This document shows, piece after piece, positions 22,651 through 34,610 of a DNA stretch of 64,000 nt. Position 1 is the first letter of the stretch; each line of letters starts with the position of its first letter. The notes beneath the pieces are model-generated. The model ran no database searches, had not been told where the DNA came from, and worked only from the letters and a program-made list of their open reading frames with translations. Source of the stretch: Impatiens glandulifera (taxonomy: Eukaryota > Streptophyta > Magnoliopsida > Ericales > Balsaminaceae); the NCBI RefSeq assembly GCF_907164915.1, contig NC_061869.1:45567771-45631770 (forward strand). The letters are read 5' to 3'. Position numbers and translations under genes: made by a program.

Positions 22651-24786
22651 TGTTGGGTCAAATTATTTTGACTAAGTGTTGAAATAATTTAACCACTGAC
22701 ATTTTGATCATGAAATAAATTATGAGTTTTGATACAGGTGTATTGAAATAATATGTCATAAGACTTGGATCTAATGAGGGTCATTAGACCGATTTTGGCT
22801 TTCAATGCATAAAATTAGATTTACAGTCTAACTCATCGGAGTTAGACGTGTAGTCTAATACACGTGTAATTAGACAGATGGTCTAATAGATACACGGAAT
22901 TAGACTTAAGTGTAATGCATAGAATTATACGTATAGTCTAACTCATCAGAGTTAGACGTGTAGTCTAATGAATGAACGAAATTAGACGTAAGTCTAATGC
23001 ATAGAATTAGACGTACAGTCTAACTCATCGGAGTTAGACATGTAGTCTAATGAATGTAAAGAATTAGACGTTAGTCTAATGAATACACGGAATTAGACGT
23101 AAGTCTAATATGTTTATAATTAGACGGGTAGTCTAATTGTTATTCGGAATTAAACGTACAGTCTAACTCATCGGAGTTAGACGTGTAGTCTAATATATTT
23201 GCAATTAGACAGGCAGTCTAATTTATGCGGAGTTAGACGTGAAGTCTAACTCAATGGAGTTAGACGTGCAGTCTAATAGAATGTGAAAGTTAGACATGTG
23301 TCTAACTCCTTCAGACAAGTCTGAGGTAGAACCAGAATTAGACGTGCAGTCTAACTCAGTGGAGTTAGACGTGCAGTCTAATGGTTATTGGATAATTAGA
23401 CGTGTAGTCTAATTAGTGAAAGTTAGACGTGCGTCTAACTCCTTCAGACAAGTCTGAAGTAGAACCGGAATTAGACGTGCAGTCTAACTTAGTGGAGTTA
23501 GACGTGTAGTCTAATGGTTATTGGATAATTAGACGTGTAGTCTAATTAGTGAAAGTTAGACGTGCGTCTAACTCCTTCAGACAAGTCTGAGGTAGAACCG
23601 GAATTAGACGTGTAGTCTAACTCAATGGAGTTAGACGTACAGTCTAATGGTTATTGGATAATTAGACGTGTAGTCTAATTAGTGAAAGTTAGACGTGCGT
23701 CTAACTCCTTCAGACAAGTCTGAGGTAGAACCGGAATTAGACGTGCAGTCTAACTCAGTGGAGTTAGACATACAGTCTAATGGTTATTGTAATTAGACGC
23801 AAGTCTAATTCTATTAGACCAGGCGGTCTAATAGACGTTTTTCTATTATAAGGAGATGACTTATTTCATTAGACTGATTTTCACAATCCGTCTAACTGAA
23901 ATACGTCTAATGCTCAGTTTAAGCAGTACGCTTGAATCTAGTATGTCACCTACCCACGTGCTATAGCTGTACCCTACTTCTGCTCCACTTTCTAGTGAAG
24001 ATTAGTACAACATCTATATGCATCCAATCAAGGAATTCCACGTAAGAGAATTTTCCTCACATTACCTGTTTTCAGGTACATCCCTGATGGAATATTCGGC
24101 ACACTACCAGTAATGTATGGCCACGATCCTTGTCCTCAGAACCTGATGTGTACAATGGAGGCTTTCCATTGGAAGAGTGCCACGTATCATTCTTCAAGAT
24201 TCGACCGTTAGCTCCTGCTCAATATTTAACAAATCTCAAGGACAACGGACAATCAGTCTCACGAATTAGCCTTAACAAACGAACAAGCAATCTGATTTTG
24301 TAGAGAGAGAAACTACTCAATCATCTTGCTTACTGAACTGAGAAGCTTCTTTCTGATTGTACTATGTGTGAATCAAGGGAGAGATAGAATCAAAACACCT
24401 TTAGCTGAGTGATATTCTTCATCTTGTAATTGAACAGAAAGTGTTCTATTCAATAGTGAGCTAAGTGTGTGTGTAAACTGTATTTGATTCGAACCATATT
24501 ATAGTGAATCCTTCTGGTGGTTGGAAGAAGGGGTGACGTATGAGAGTTTCTCCGAACATTCATAAACAAACTACTGTGTTCTTCATTTCTGTCATCTTTT
24601 CATATTTCATCTTGTACTTCAAACCCAAGTAAACAATTCTGCCTTGAATCCGTTTCAACTGTTTACACAAGTTTGCGTAGAATAGAAAGCGAATTAAATC
24701 CCTAACAAGATTTCTTTCAAACCGTTTTTCATAAGCCTTCATCCTTAGCCAGACTTCCGTCTCTATCGATAAAGCCAATCCAATCA
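22651..24786 (+). repeat. 5' LTR of copia C
   Basis: 2,136 bp, TGTTGGGTCAAATTATTTTG to CCAATCCAATCA. U3 holds a dense dyad array (22800-23870), then a G-box-related CCACGTATCATT (24180), TATTTAAC (24223-24230) and the conserved U5 block GGTTGGAAGAAGGGGTGACG (24519-24538). Its counterpart is 31090-33181; the two differ by scattered substitutions and short indels in the array, so the insertion is not recent. Confidence 0.95.
23325..23790. repeat. Higher-order dyad repeat in LTR of C
   Basis: A unit of about 133 bp repeated about 3.5 times. Each contains four TTAGAC...GTCTAA dyads with 5-bp or shorter centres (GTGCA, GTGTA, GTGC) plus the palindrome CTTCAGACAAGTCTGAGG and the marker GTAGAACCGGAATTAGAC. 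The 3' LTR has the matching block at about 31760-32160. Single dyads continue on both sides. Confidence 0.88.
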
Positions 24787-24788
24787 AT

Positions 24789-24800
24789 TGGTATCAGAGC
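24789..24800 (+). other. Primer-binding site of copia C
   Basis: TGGTATCAGAGC, two bases after the 5' LTR, is a perfect match to the initiator tRNA-Met complement used by plant copia elements. Confidence 0.95.
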
Positions 24801-24831
24801 CCTATTTCTATTCTCAAGCCTATCCTGAAAT

Positions 24832-26640
24832 GTGTCGATCATATCCAAAGATGCTAGTGCTACAGCCATTCCAACCTTCTCTTGTGAAAACTACATTGTT
24901 TGGAAGAAAAGAGTTCGTGCTCATCTCTCTTCTCTTCATGATGACATGTGAAGCGTTGTCATAGAAGGCCCTATCAAGATTGATAAGGAGAAGGCTGACT
25001 GGACCGCTGATGAAAAAAGGCAAAACAACCTCAACAACATGGCTCTTGATGTTTAGTACATATCTCTCGATGACAGTATGTTCAACTACATCATCGAATG
25101 TGACACTGCCAAAGAGGTCTGGGACAGACTCACTCAACTGTGTGAGGGCAACGAGCAAACCAAGGAAAATAAGATCATGGTTGCGACTCAACAGTTCGAC
25201 AGCTTCAAAATGCGTCCTGGTGAAACAATGAACGATTTCGACACCAGATTCAGCAAGATCGTCTCCTCTCTATCCATCCTAGGCAAGACCTATAGAAACA
25301 GGGAGCTTGCTATCAAGGTCATGCGTGTTCTTCCAAGAGAATGGGACATAAAGACTATGGCGATGAGAGAATCCAAAGATCTTAACAAGATCTCTCTCTT
25401 TGATCTCTTCGCTGACCTCAAAGCCTATGAGTTCGATCTGAACTGTAGGATGGATGAAGATCAACCTACGTCCGTTATCATTGCCAAGGCGCTGGTGACT
25501 GCTGAAGAGCCACCAACCGCTCCGGAGGTGAAGATGGCAGCTCAACAACTAAGCAGCGATGCCATGTCTCTCTTTGTGAAGAAGTTTGGGGACTTCATGA
25601 AGAAGAGCAACTCTAACTCAAACTCTTCAAATTCTAATGATAATAGAAAATCTAAAGCTAATGTTACTTGTTTTAACTGTGGTATTAAAGGTCATTATGC
25701 ATCGGAATGCCGGAAGCCAAAGCGTGAAGATGCCAATGATGATGGAAATGAGCTGAAGGCTCTTATGGCTGGTGATGGAAAGAACAGAGGAAGCAGTCGT
25801 GGCTCTCAGTGAAAGTGATGAAGAAGACGTGGCATGCTTCATGGCCAAGGAAGATGAGGAAGAAACTCAGGAGGCTGATGTATTTGATTTCTCTTCCGAA
25901 AGGTTTTCAAGGGAACAACTGGTAGCAGCACTAGGTGACATGGTCATCGAGTATAGAAAGATAGCATAATATCTAAATGAAACTAAATCTTCATCAGATT
26001 TAAATAAATCAAATCTGTTTAAAGAGGAAGAGTCAAATGATTTTGAAAATAAGATTGTAGAGATCTCTTCTGAGAATGAGATACTCAAGGAACAAATTCA
26101 AACTCTTTCATCTGAAAACAAAAGGCTTAACTATGTTGTCTGTGCATGGACAAGGTCTGGTGATGCTGTCAAATATCAGATCAGCATGTTGAAACCTGTT
26201 AGATCTAGATCCGGATTGGGATTTGATAGCAATGATCCTAACCTGTCATGCAAAAAGTCAAAACCAAATGACAAACTTAAGCCAATAAGTTTTGTTAAAG
26301 GAAGTATGACTGACATTGAATCTGATCCTATTCATGAAGAAGTTGCTTTCAAAAATAAAATAGTTTATGTTCCGCCGACTGTTAGCTGGCTTAAGAATAG
26401 GCTAGAAAGAGCTAACAAGTCTGGCAATCTAAAACCTGACTATAAGTCAAAGAGTTTTAAAAGAAAACCTTCTTTAAAAGTTAAAAGATCAGTGGCTAGT
26501 AGGAAGTCATCTGCTAAGTCAAAATCTTATGCATTAATCACAACAAAAAATGGGAAATCCATTAGAATAACTCAAATATAGATTCCTAAGGGACTAATTG
26601 ATCGAGGACCCAATTGATTATGGGTACCAAAATGTGTAAA
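24832..26640 (+). pseudogene. gag: gag of copia C (broken)
   Basis: Plant copia Gag. The N-terminus near 24832 no longer has an in-frame ATG, and early in-frame stops occur (after LHDDM and after ALDV). The open core 25078-25812 has WDRLTQLCEGNEQTKENK, FKMRPGETMNDFDTRFSKI, VLPREWDIKTMAMRES and a good CCHC knuckle CFNCGIKGHYASEC (about 25669-25710), the RNA-binding nucleocapsid motif. After a frameshift near 25790 come an acidic segment (SDEEDVACFMAKEDEEE), a coiled coil (about 25970-26160), a basic region (26186-26581) and the pre-protease motif IPKGLIDRGPN with WVPKCV (about 26580-26640). Protease should follow but does not. Confidence 0.88.
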
Positions 26641-27250
26641 TAGTTTATTTTGTAGGTGATGCAGGAGGATCGCAGGAAGGAATCTAGAAGAGTACTCCTC
26701 TGAGTACACAGCTTGGAAGATCAACATTGGCATTTGCCATTCTGGAAGAATAAATGTTTTTATTTGTTAAAAAAAAATGTTTTTGGTCTTTGGACCACAA
26801 AAATTGTTTATTAAACTCTAATGTCTATATTCATAATGAGAGGGAAAAATTACTTTGGAAGTAAAGATACTCTCTAGACGAATATCCTTAATCGGTCTGA
26901 ATAGACAAGGGTGTCTAAAAGAAATAGTGTGTACTTAGACGTATTTTTGCTCATAATCTATACATCTAAGTCTATGTGTTGAGGTGTTATACCTACGCGA
27001 TTAGACGGACACGTCTAATAGACGTTAGACGTTTTTACGTCATGAGCAAGTGGATGCTCACGTCTAATCAACACACGTCTAACACGTGGTGTTTATGCGG
27101 AATTAGACGTACACGTCTAATAAACATTAGACGAATTTTTATAAACACAGAATTAGACGTATGCGTCAAAAAGACTCATCCGTCTAATAGACGTTGTGTT
27201 ATATGGATTTGTGAAGTAAGAAAAACGTCTAACTACGTGCCGATTAGACT
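26641..27250 (+). other. Pol-deletion junction and dyad spacer of copia C
   Basis: Just after the pre-protease motif the sequence diverges from E near 26655, and pol is gone. The same post-junction words are found in element A (minus, 6890-7010). From 26870 to 27240 there are many TTAGACG/CGTCTAAT words and dyads such as TTAGACGTACACGTCTAA (27103-27120), as in the LTR but irregular. Confidence 0.75.
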
Positions 27251-27256
27251 AATCAA

Positions 27257-27480
27257 GGACAGCTGTCCCACGTTGAGAGCTATCTACTTTTCCCGCTCAA
27301 AATATCAAACAGTCATCTCTTAATAACATGAAGACACGTGTCTATCAAGTTTAGAGAAAATGACTAATATACCCTCATTTTTAATGATGACTTCTTGAAA
27401 AAGGACGTCTAACATTTATTAATGGGCCATACCCCTAGAATAGACGGTTATTATGTATTTCCCTCTTTCATCTATATAAG
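27257..27480 (+). promoter_or_regulatory. Putative internal promoter for ORF3 in copia C
   Basis: Ordered sites are palindrome GGACAGCTGTCC (27257-27268), G-box palindrome AGACACGTGTCT (27332-27343) and TATA box TATATAAG (27473-27480). The ORF3 ATG follows at 27600, 120 bp after the TATA box. Element A has the same three sites with matching spacing. Activity is inferred. Confidence 0.68.
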
Positions 27481-27599
27481 GACATTACTCCATGAATTTG
27501 AAAGCTTTCAATCCTTCAAAATTCTTAAGAACCCTAGCTCTTTGTGCATTTGTCACTAAATCTCTCTGAAATCCTGTGTCGATTCATATTCTTTCGAAA

Positions 27600-30500
27600 A
27601 TGGTGAAGAAAATCACTCTCGGTCATTGTACTTTGCAGGTGGATTTTCCATCGGTGTATACGTTCGATCAACCGGAGGTGGTGAAGATGTTCAAACCCTA
27701 GAATATTCTGGGTTAAGTAAGTATCTAGGCGGACCGTTCATCTTCTACGAAGACGAAGTTCGCAAGTTCTTCAAAACGACAAATATGGTGGGTGAATCCA
27801 TCGTAGCAACCGTCAACGGAACGGAGTTTTCTTTCGACAAAGCAGTTTATGCGGAGTTCTTTGAACTTCCGACGGAGGGTCATATATTCGACTTGGTTAT
27901 CTCTTCAGAAATCACAAAAGAGATGAAGACAACCTTTTCTACAGACGGTTCGAAGATCCATGTGAATGGATTCAATAAGGTATTCAAACCGCATTTCATT
28001 CTTCTGAAAGACGTGATGGCGAAGGCGCTACAAGGGAAAGTTGGTTCCTTCAATCTCTATATTCAAGACTGTTTTGACTATATGTGTGCTATCTCAAAAG
28101 GGATCCAGGTAAACTGGACTCATACCCTTTTCCAGAACTTGTGCTATTCTATCAGTCAGACAAACAAAGAAAGTATAACATATGCGGCTCAACTAAGTCA
28201 TTTGTTGAAGCATTTGGGGGTACCTGTTGGTGAACCGGTGCAGATCAACTATCCAAGAGTATTTACTGCTCTTACGATGGCTAGCATGCTGACGAGGTTG
28301 AAGAGCAACCTTGAATCTGCATCTGGTGCCTCTAGTTACCAGACCGGTGGAAAACCTTCTACCCGATCAAAGCCCTCTGCTTCTGTTCTGTCAACAGGGG
28401 AAAAGAGAACGAAAACTATAAACGAATCGGAGGCCAGTTCCTCCAATCTGAAAAGTCCAAACCAGAAAGACTCTGAATCTGTTAATTCGAGGTTGAAGCA
28501 AGGTCCAAGTGTACTTGCTGCAACTCCATTGTCCTCCTTATCCACTCCCTCAACCTTTTTGAGGAAACCTTCAAGGTCTTGTGCCTCAAAGGAGAAGAAG
28601 ACAAGGGCGCCCCGAGCGTCTAAATCTGTAAAGATGAAGTCCTCTAAATCTTTGGCTGATGTGCCTAAGTTTGATGTTCCCGTAGTGGAACAAGCAGAAT
28701 CTATTTTTTCTCCTTTGAGAGAATCTACTGAAGGGCCTGCTGTTGAGTCAGCCGGTCCAATTGATGAAACTGTCGACAAGATTGAGTCTCATGTTGTTCA
28801 AATTGATCTTGTAGCCGCAGGTGCTACAGAGTCATCGCAACCAGAACAAGGTGTTGTTCTTACTCTTGTGGCTGGTGAACCCATTGTTCCTGTTCCCAGA
28901 GATTCTTTGGTAGCTGGGAAAGTTGTTCTTATGGAGCTTCCTGCTGAGCTCTGTAAGAAACCACAATCTGTATTCGAACTGATGCGTTCCGGAAAATGGG
29001 CAGATGGAATCGTGATCGGTGAACCAAGACCTGCTCCAAAACCCGTAGAGGTTATCGAAAAAGGTAAATCTATTGCAATTCAAGTTCTTGAAAAGGTATC
29101 AAGGGCAACATGAATCGTTGACCTCATTTTAGATCAAGTTAAAGTTCTTACTACTGAGAAATTGGGAATTTATGAATCTTGGTCCATGGAGAGATTGTCT
29201 TCCAAGTACAACGATTCTTTGTCAAACGCTGTTATATCTAAAGAATAGAAGAAGAGGGTGGAAAACGAGAAGAAAGTTTTGAAATGGGCAAGAACCTCGA
29301 AGTTGGTGAGGCTCTAAAGAGAAAAGATCTAGTGGAAGCGTGCATATTTGGAAAAGCTCTTTTTCCAATTTTCGAAGCCATGAAAGCTAATTTTAATCCT
29401 GATGTGAAAGGAGCTGATGTTGAAATGAAGGTATTGAAGAAGCTAAACGATATCCTGGACAGTTATGTCTTTGTTGCTTCTAGACATATTCATGGCGCCA
29501 ATTGTTCTGGCGCAGAACCTCTCAATGAAGAAGAAGCTATGGATATTCTAGATGCTGATAATGATGCTAATGAGCTAGATGTTGCTCTCTTGATCGAATT
29601 TGGGAATCTTTCTACCGAAGAGAGACGCATTTTAGATCAACCTATTCAAGAACGTCTGAATGAAGAAGAAGAAGAAGATGTGATTGTCCAAGAGCCTGAA
29701 CATGCTCTTGAGCTAAATGAAGAAGAAGTTCCTTTGGAAGAAGTATTTGAGGAGGCTGTTCATGCTCCTATTAAAGAAGACGTGTTAATAACCCCTGTTG
29801 CGAGAACAGAGGTTGTTCAAGAGAAATTGGCCGAGGATACTCAGCTAGAAACTACCAGAACTGAGGGGGAACCCTCAAAAGAGAAGAATGATGAAGAAGA
29901 AAGTTCCTCATCTGAGGAGGAACAGGATCAACAGGAAACATTTATCAAGCCCCGTTTATTTCCCGACACCATTGTGGGAAATGTTCACGAAAACCTCAAT
30001 AATCCTAATCACTACTCTGGAAATCTGGTTGAGAGACTTCAGAGAGCTGAAGAAGAACTTGAAGAAGAAGAGCGAGAAGAAGCTTCTAGAAATGCCGAAA
30101 TGAATCATCCGGAGCAATCCTTGCAGATTCATACAAACTTTGAGCCTATTCAAAGCATGGCAGTAGAATCTGAAGAAGTCTCGTCTCATGAAGAGTCATC
30201 TGCCGGAGGAAACAAAGTGTTAAGATCTATGAGGTCTATGCTCTCATCGATTCCGAAGACCATGTCTCACGCCATGATCTCAAAGGAAGAATAAAGAGAG
30301 AGCTTTAACGAGATTTTCACGGTTCTCACTGAGTTAGATAACACTTTGAAGAAGAACACATATGAGACTCATATCGCCAATGTAAACTTCTCAAAGTTTG
30401 AAAAGCAACTTGTCAATCGTCAAACCGAACTCCTTGATATTGAAAGACAATTCAATGATGAACGCCACAAGGAAACCTTGGAAGAATTCAGTCTAGTGAA

Positions 30501-30916
30501 GAATCAAATGGTGGAATTTCAGGGGTGTTTGAGTAGGAATGATAATGAACGTCAGGAATTTGCTGACTTCATTTCTAGGAAGTTTCAAGCAAAGGAGGAC
30601 GCAAAGGCCAATGCTGAAGGTGCTCAACCTCGACCAATTCAAGGAGAGTCAAGCAGAAGAAATGATGTTGTGTCAACTGGCACAAGATCCAGGGGAGCTC
30701 CAAGCACCGATGACAATCCTAGTCCAACCAAGAGAGGTGGAGGTCGAAGCGGTGGTGAGCGCGGAGGTCGAAGTGGTGGTGGCCGGAGTAGGCTATCCAA
30801 TGTTGATCAAGGTGGACGTGCCAGTGGTGGTTAACGATTATCCTCCCTTCTTCAACATGCTTCCAGGTCAAGAAATGAGTCCAACCGATCCTCGAGTTAA
30901 AAGGGAAGAACAATGA
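27600..30916 (+). pseudogene. ORF3 of copia C: env-position protein, coiled coil and RGG tail (nearly complete, broken)
   Basis: Starts at the ATG at 27600 (MVKKITLGHCTLQVDF), shifts frame near 27697, is open to 29113, shifts again before 29284, is open to 30294 (one stop), then 30346-30834, and finally shifts to reach the conserved KREEQ end at 30916. Parts are an N-terminal domain (EYSGLSKYLGGPFIFYEDE, YAEFFELPTEGH, MCAISKGIQVNW; about 190 residues), a Ser/Thr/Lys-rich linker, a second Pro/Val-rich segment, a helical EALKRKDLVEACIFGKALF, a long acidic Glu-rich region, a coiled coil (LKKNTYETHIANVNFSKFEK) and an RGG-like tail (KRGGGRSGGERGGRSGGG) before PPFFNMLPG. RGG tails generally bind RNA, so an RNA-handling role is a guess. 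It has no signal peptide or membrane segment, which argues against a true envelope protein. Confidence 0.78.
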
Positions 30917-31075
30917 TATCTCCTCTTTTACTTCATTTAACTCTACTGAACAATTCTCTTTGATGGTTTTCGAATATTGGTTTTGGATGAATGATGTTAG
31001 TGAACAAGGTTTTTGTATATTTATATGATGAATGCATGTTTTGATATATGTATACAGGGTTGCAATTTCCTCATC

Positions 31076-31089
31076 AAAAAGGGGGAAAT
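31076..31089 (+). other. Polypurine tract of copia C
   Basis: AAAAAGGGGGAAAT abutting the 3' LTR TGTTGGG; identical to the tract of B. Confidence 0.95.
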
Positions 31090-33181
31090 TGTTGGGTCAA
31101 ATTATTTTGACTAAGTGTTGAAATAATTTAACCACTGAGATTTTGATGATGAAATAAATTATGAGTTTTGATAAAGGTATATTGAAACAATATGTCATAA
31201 GACTTGGATCTAATGAGGGTCATTAGACCGATTTTGGTATTTCAATGCATAAAATTAGATTTACAGTCTAACTTATCGGATTTAGACGTGTAGTCTAATA
31301 GACGTGTAATTAGACGGATGTTCTAATAGATACACGGAATTAGACGTAAGTCTAATGCATAGAATTAGACGTACATTCTAACTCATCAGAGTTAGATGTG
31401 TAGTCTAATGAATGCACGAAATTAGACGTAAGTCTAATGCATAGAATTAGACGTACAGTCTAACTCATCGGAGTTAGACGTGTAGTCTAATTAATGTAAA
31501 GAATTAGACGTTAGTCTAATGAATACACGGAATTAGACGTAAGTCTAATATGTTTGTAATTAGACAGGTAGTCTAATTGTTATTCAGAATTAGACGTACA
31601 GTCTAACTCATCGGAGTTAGACGTGTAGTCTAATATATTTGCAATTAGACGGGCAGTCTAATTAATGCGGAGTTAGATGTGAAGTCTAACTCAATGGAGT
31701 TAGACGTGCAGTCTAATAGAATGTGGAAGTTAGACGTGCGTCTAACTCCTTTAGACAAGTCTGAGGTAGAACCGGAATTAGACGTGCAGTCTAATGATTA
31801 TTGGATAATTAGACATGTAGTCTAATTAGTGAAAGTTGGACGTGCGTCTAACTCCTTCAGACAAGTCTGAAGTAGAACCGGAATTAGACGTGCAGCCTAA
31901 TTAATGGAGTTAGACGTGCAGTCTAATGGTTATTGGATAATTAGACGTGTAGTCTAATTAGTGAAAGTTAGACGTGCGTCTAACTCCTTCAGACAAGTCA
32001 GAGGTAGAACCAGAATTAGACGTGCAGTCTAACTCAGTGGAGTTAGACGTACAGTCTAATGATTATTGGATAATTAGACGTGTAGTCTAATTAGTGAAAG
32101 TTAGATGTGCGTCTAACTCCTTTAGACAATTCTGAGGTAGAAACGGAATTAGACGTGCAGTCTAACTCAGTGGAGTCATACGTGCAGTCTAATGGTTATT
32201 GTAATTAGACGCGAGTCTAATTCTATTAGACTAGGCGGTCTAATAGACGTTTTTCTATTAGAAGGAGATGACTTATTTCATTAAACTGATTTTCACAATC
32301 CGTCTAACTGAAATACGTCTAATGCTCAGTTTAAGCAGTACGCTTGAATCTAGCATGTCACCTACCCACGTGCTATAGCTATACCCTACTTCTGCACCAC
32401 TTTCTAGTGAAGATTAGTACAACAGCTATATGCATCCAATCAAGGAATGCCATGTAAGAGAATTTTCCTCACATTACCTGTTTTGAAGGTACATCCCTGA
32501 TGGAATATTCGGCGCACTACCAGTAATGTACAGTCACGATCCTTGTGCTCAGAACCTGTTGTGTACAATGAAGGCTTTCCAATGAAAGAGTGCCACGTAT
32601 CATTCTTGAAGATTCGACCGTTAGCTCCTGCTCAGTATTTAACAAATCTCAAGGACAACGGACAATCAGCCTCACGAACAAGCAATCTGATTTTGTAGAG
32701 AGAGAAACTACTCAATCATCTTGCTTACTGAACTGAGAAGCTTCTTTCTGATTGTACTGTGTGTGAATCATGAGAGAGCTAGAATCAAAACACCTTTAAC
32801 TGAGTGATATTCTTCATCTTGTAATTGAACAGAAAGTGTTATGTTCAATAGTGAGCTAAGTGTGTGTGTAAACTGTATTTGATTCGAACCATATTATAGT
32901 GAATCCTTCCGGTGGTTAGAAGAAGGGGTGACGTAGGAGAGTTTCTCCGAACATCCATAAACAAACTGTTGTGTTCTTCATTTCTGTCATCTTTTCATAT
33001 TTTATCTTGTGCTTTAAACCCAAGTAAACAATTCCTCCTTGAATCAGTTTCAAGTGTTTACATAAGTTTGCGTAGAATAGAAAGCGAATTAAATCCCTAA
33101 CAGGATTTCTTTCAAACCGTTTTTCATAAGCCTTCATCCTTAGCCAGACCCCCGTCTCTATCGATAAAACCGATCCTATCA
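31090..33181 (+). repeat. 3' LTR of copia C
   Basis: 2,092 bp, ending CCGATCCTATCA and followed by CCTTA. It has the same order as the 5' LTR: dyad array 31250-32250, TATTTAAC at 32636-32643 and the U5 block near 32912-32940. Some dyad units differ in number from the 5' copy, so array copy number changes after insertion. Confidence 0.95.
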
Positions 33182-34610
33182 CCTTATGACTCAATTTGGG
33201 CCATCTATACATGACACACCAATGAGACAACTGATGAATTTGAAACAGGTTGGGTCGGTTCAAGAATATAATCTGCGATACATGTCGATCTCTCAAAAAC
33301 TCTACAGTATGCCAAGGAAATATGTCATAGATTGCTACTTGTCCGGTCTAAGGGAAGAGATTGTGAACTGTATCAGGTTGCGATTCCCAGATTCTTTAAA
33401 CAAAGCCATGGCCATGGCTAAAGTCCAATACGCAACATATCGGTCCTTAATGAGTAGTGGTAACTTGTACAGTGCTGAAGCATCGTTGCTGCCCACGCCA
33501 TCCAATATCAACATAGCCGGGCCGAGCACCAATACCGACTTCAAGAATTCATCATATGGGTCCTCTTCAAATGCAAACCAGGGCCATATTAAGCGATTAG
33601 ACTCAACCTCAATGGATGAAAAGCGAAAGAAGGGCCTATGCTACTCTTGCAATGAAATATGGCAACCAAACCATAAGTGTAAATCAAAGTTATTCATGGT
33701 CTCGGTCAATCAAGAAGACAAAGAACCCGATCAAGAACCTGTTTTTGATGATCTACCTTCGTTGCTAGGCCCAAGGGATGAACCAGCCATATCCTTACAT
33801 GCCTTGACCGGGTCTAAAGCTTTTCAAACGCTCCAGATTCTTGGCAAAGTTGGGAACCTGCCGGTAGTGATCTTGATCGATACAGGAAGCACCTACAATT
33901 TTATCAATAGCAGGATTTCGGAGAAAATAGACCACAAAAGCATAGCAACCCGGGTGCAATCGGTTAGAGTGGTTGATGGGTCTAATGTGTTATGCTCTAG
34001 TGTTTGAAAAGACTTGAAGTGGTCGATGGAAGGCAATGAATACCAAACAGAAATGAAGGTAATTTCCATGGACGGATATGATATTGTGTTGGGAATTGAA
34101 TGGATGATTACTATAGGCCCGTCATCTTAGGATTTTGAAAAGCTGACTCTATCCTATGAGAAGCAAGACAGAACCATGGTCCTAAAGGAGATTCCTCGGT
34201 CGCAAGCCACCTTGATGCATGGAAACCAGCTGGAAAAGACCTTAGATGAATATAGTGCTGCTGCCAAAATGCAAATAAAGAGTAAGACCGAAGGCCAAAC
34301 TGTTTCCCTCGCGGCAATGACCTTGGAAGATATTCCTGAAGATCTAATTAGAAGCTATGACTCGTTTGATGTCGTTGTTATGCTGGTTCGGGAAAAGGAC
34401 TTGGCCTGGATTTTTGATAACACTATAGGGTTTAATCAAAGTTGGAAGAAATTATTTTTGCACCAGGCGCTGGAGACATTGAAGCAACAAAGGCCAGCTC
34501 TAAACACTGAAAAACTCGACCTTGGGTGCACAGAAATTCCTTATACAAACGACCAGGCAGCGCAAAAGACCGTGAGGACCCGACCAGCTCCACTACTGAA
34601 ATGATTTTGC
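33182..34610 (+). pseudogene. gag C-terminus and protease of gypsy J
   Basis: Continuation of J's gag (MTQFGP..., SVQEYNLRYMSIS). A CCHC-like knuckle follows, CYSCNEIWQPNHKC (33640-33681), where the third position keeps His and the spacing is one residue longer than usual. A retropepsin active site VILIDTGSTYNFINSRI (about 33870-33918) comes next. A stop at 34007 separates the distal protease part (YDIVLGIEWM, about 34078-34107). The remaining frame 34176-34604 carries a hydrophilic segment and lacks all reverse transcriptase motifs, so J ends after protease. Confidence 0.82.

Larger units (their letters stand above)
22651..33181 (+). mobile_element. Copia element C, complete-ended but lacking pol
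   Basis: Full-length 10,531-bp element with LTRs 22651-24786 and 31090-33181, TG...CA ends, a tRNA-iMet primer site, a polypurine tract and the perfect target duplication CCTTA (22646-22650 and 33182-33186). It carries gag and a long ORF3 with an internal promoter. Protease, integrase, reverse transcriptase and RNase H are absent between 26640 and 26870. It fits the class of gag-bearing non-autonomous LTR elements (TR-GAG-like) with an added 3' gene. Its enzymes would have to come from an autonomous relative such as an intact version of E. Confidence 0.93.

Noticed and set aside
28336..28779. 147-codon minus-strand frame
   Set aside because: Antisense shadow of the Ser/Thr-rich linker of ORF3 in element C.
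27600..30916. A true retroviral-type envelope gene
   Set aside because: No signal peptide, transmembrane helix or cleavage site is visible; the protein is acidic, coiled-coil and RGG-tailed.
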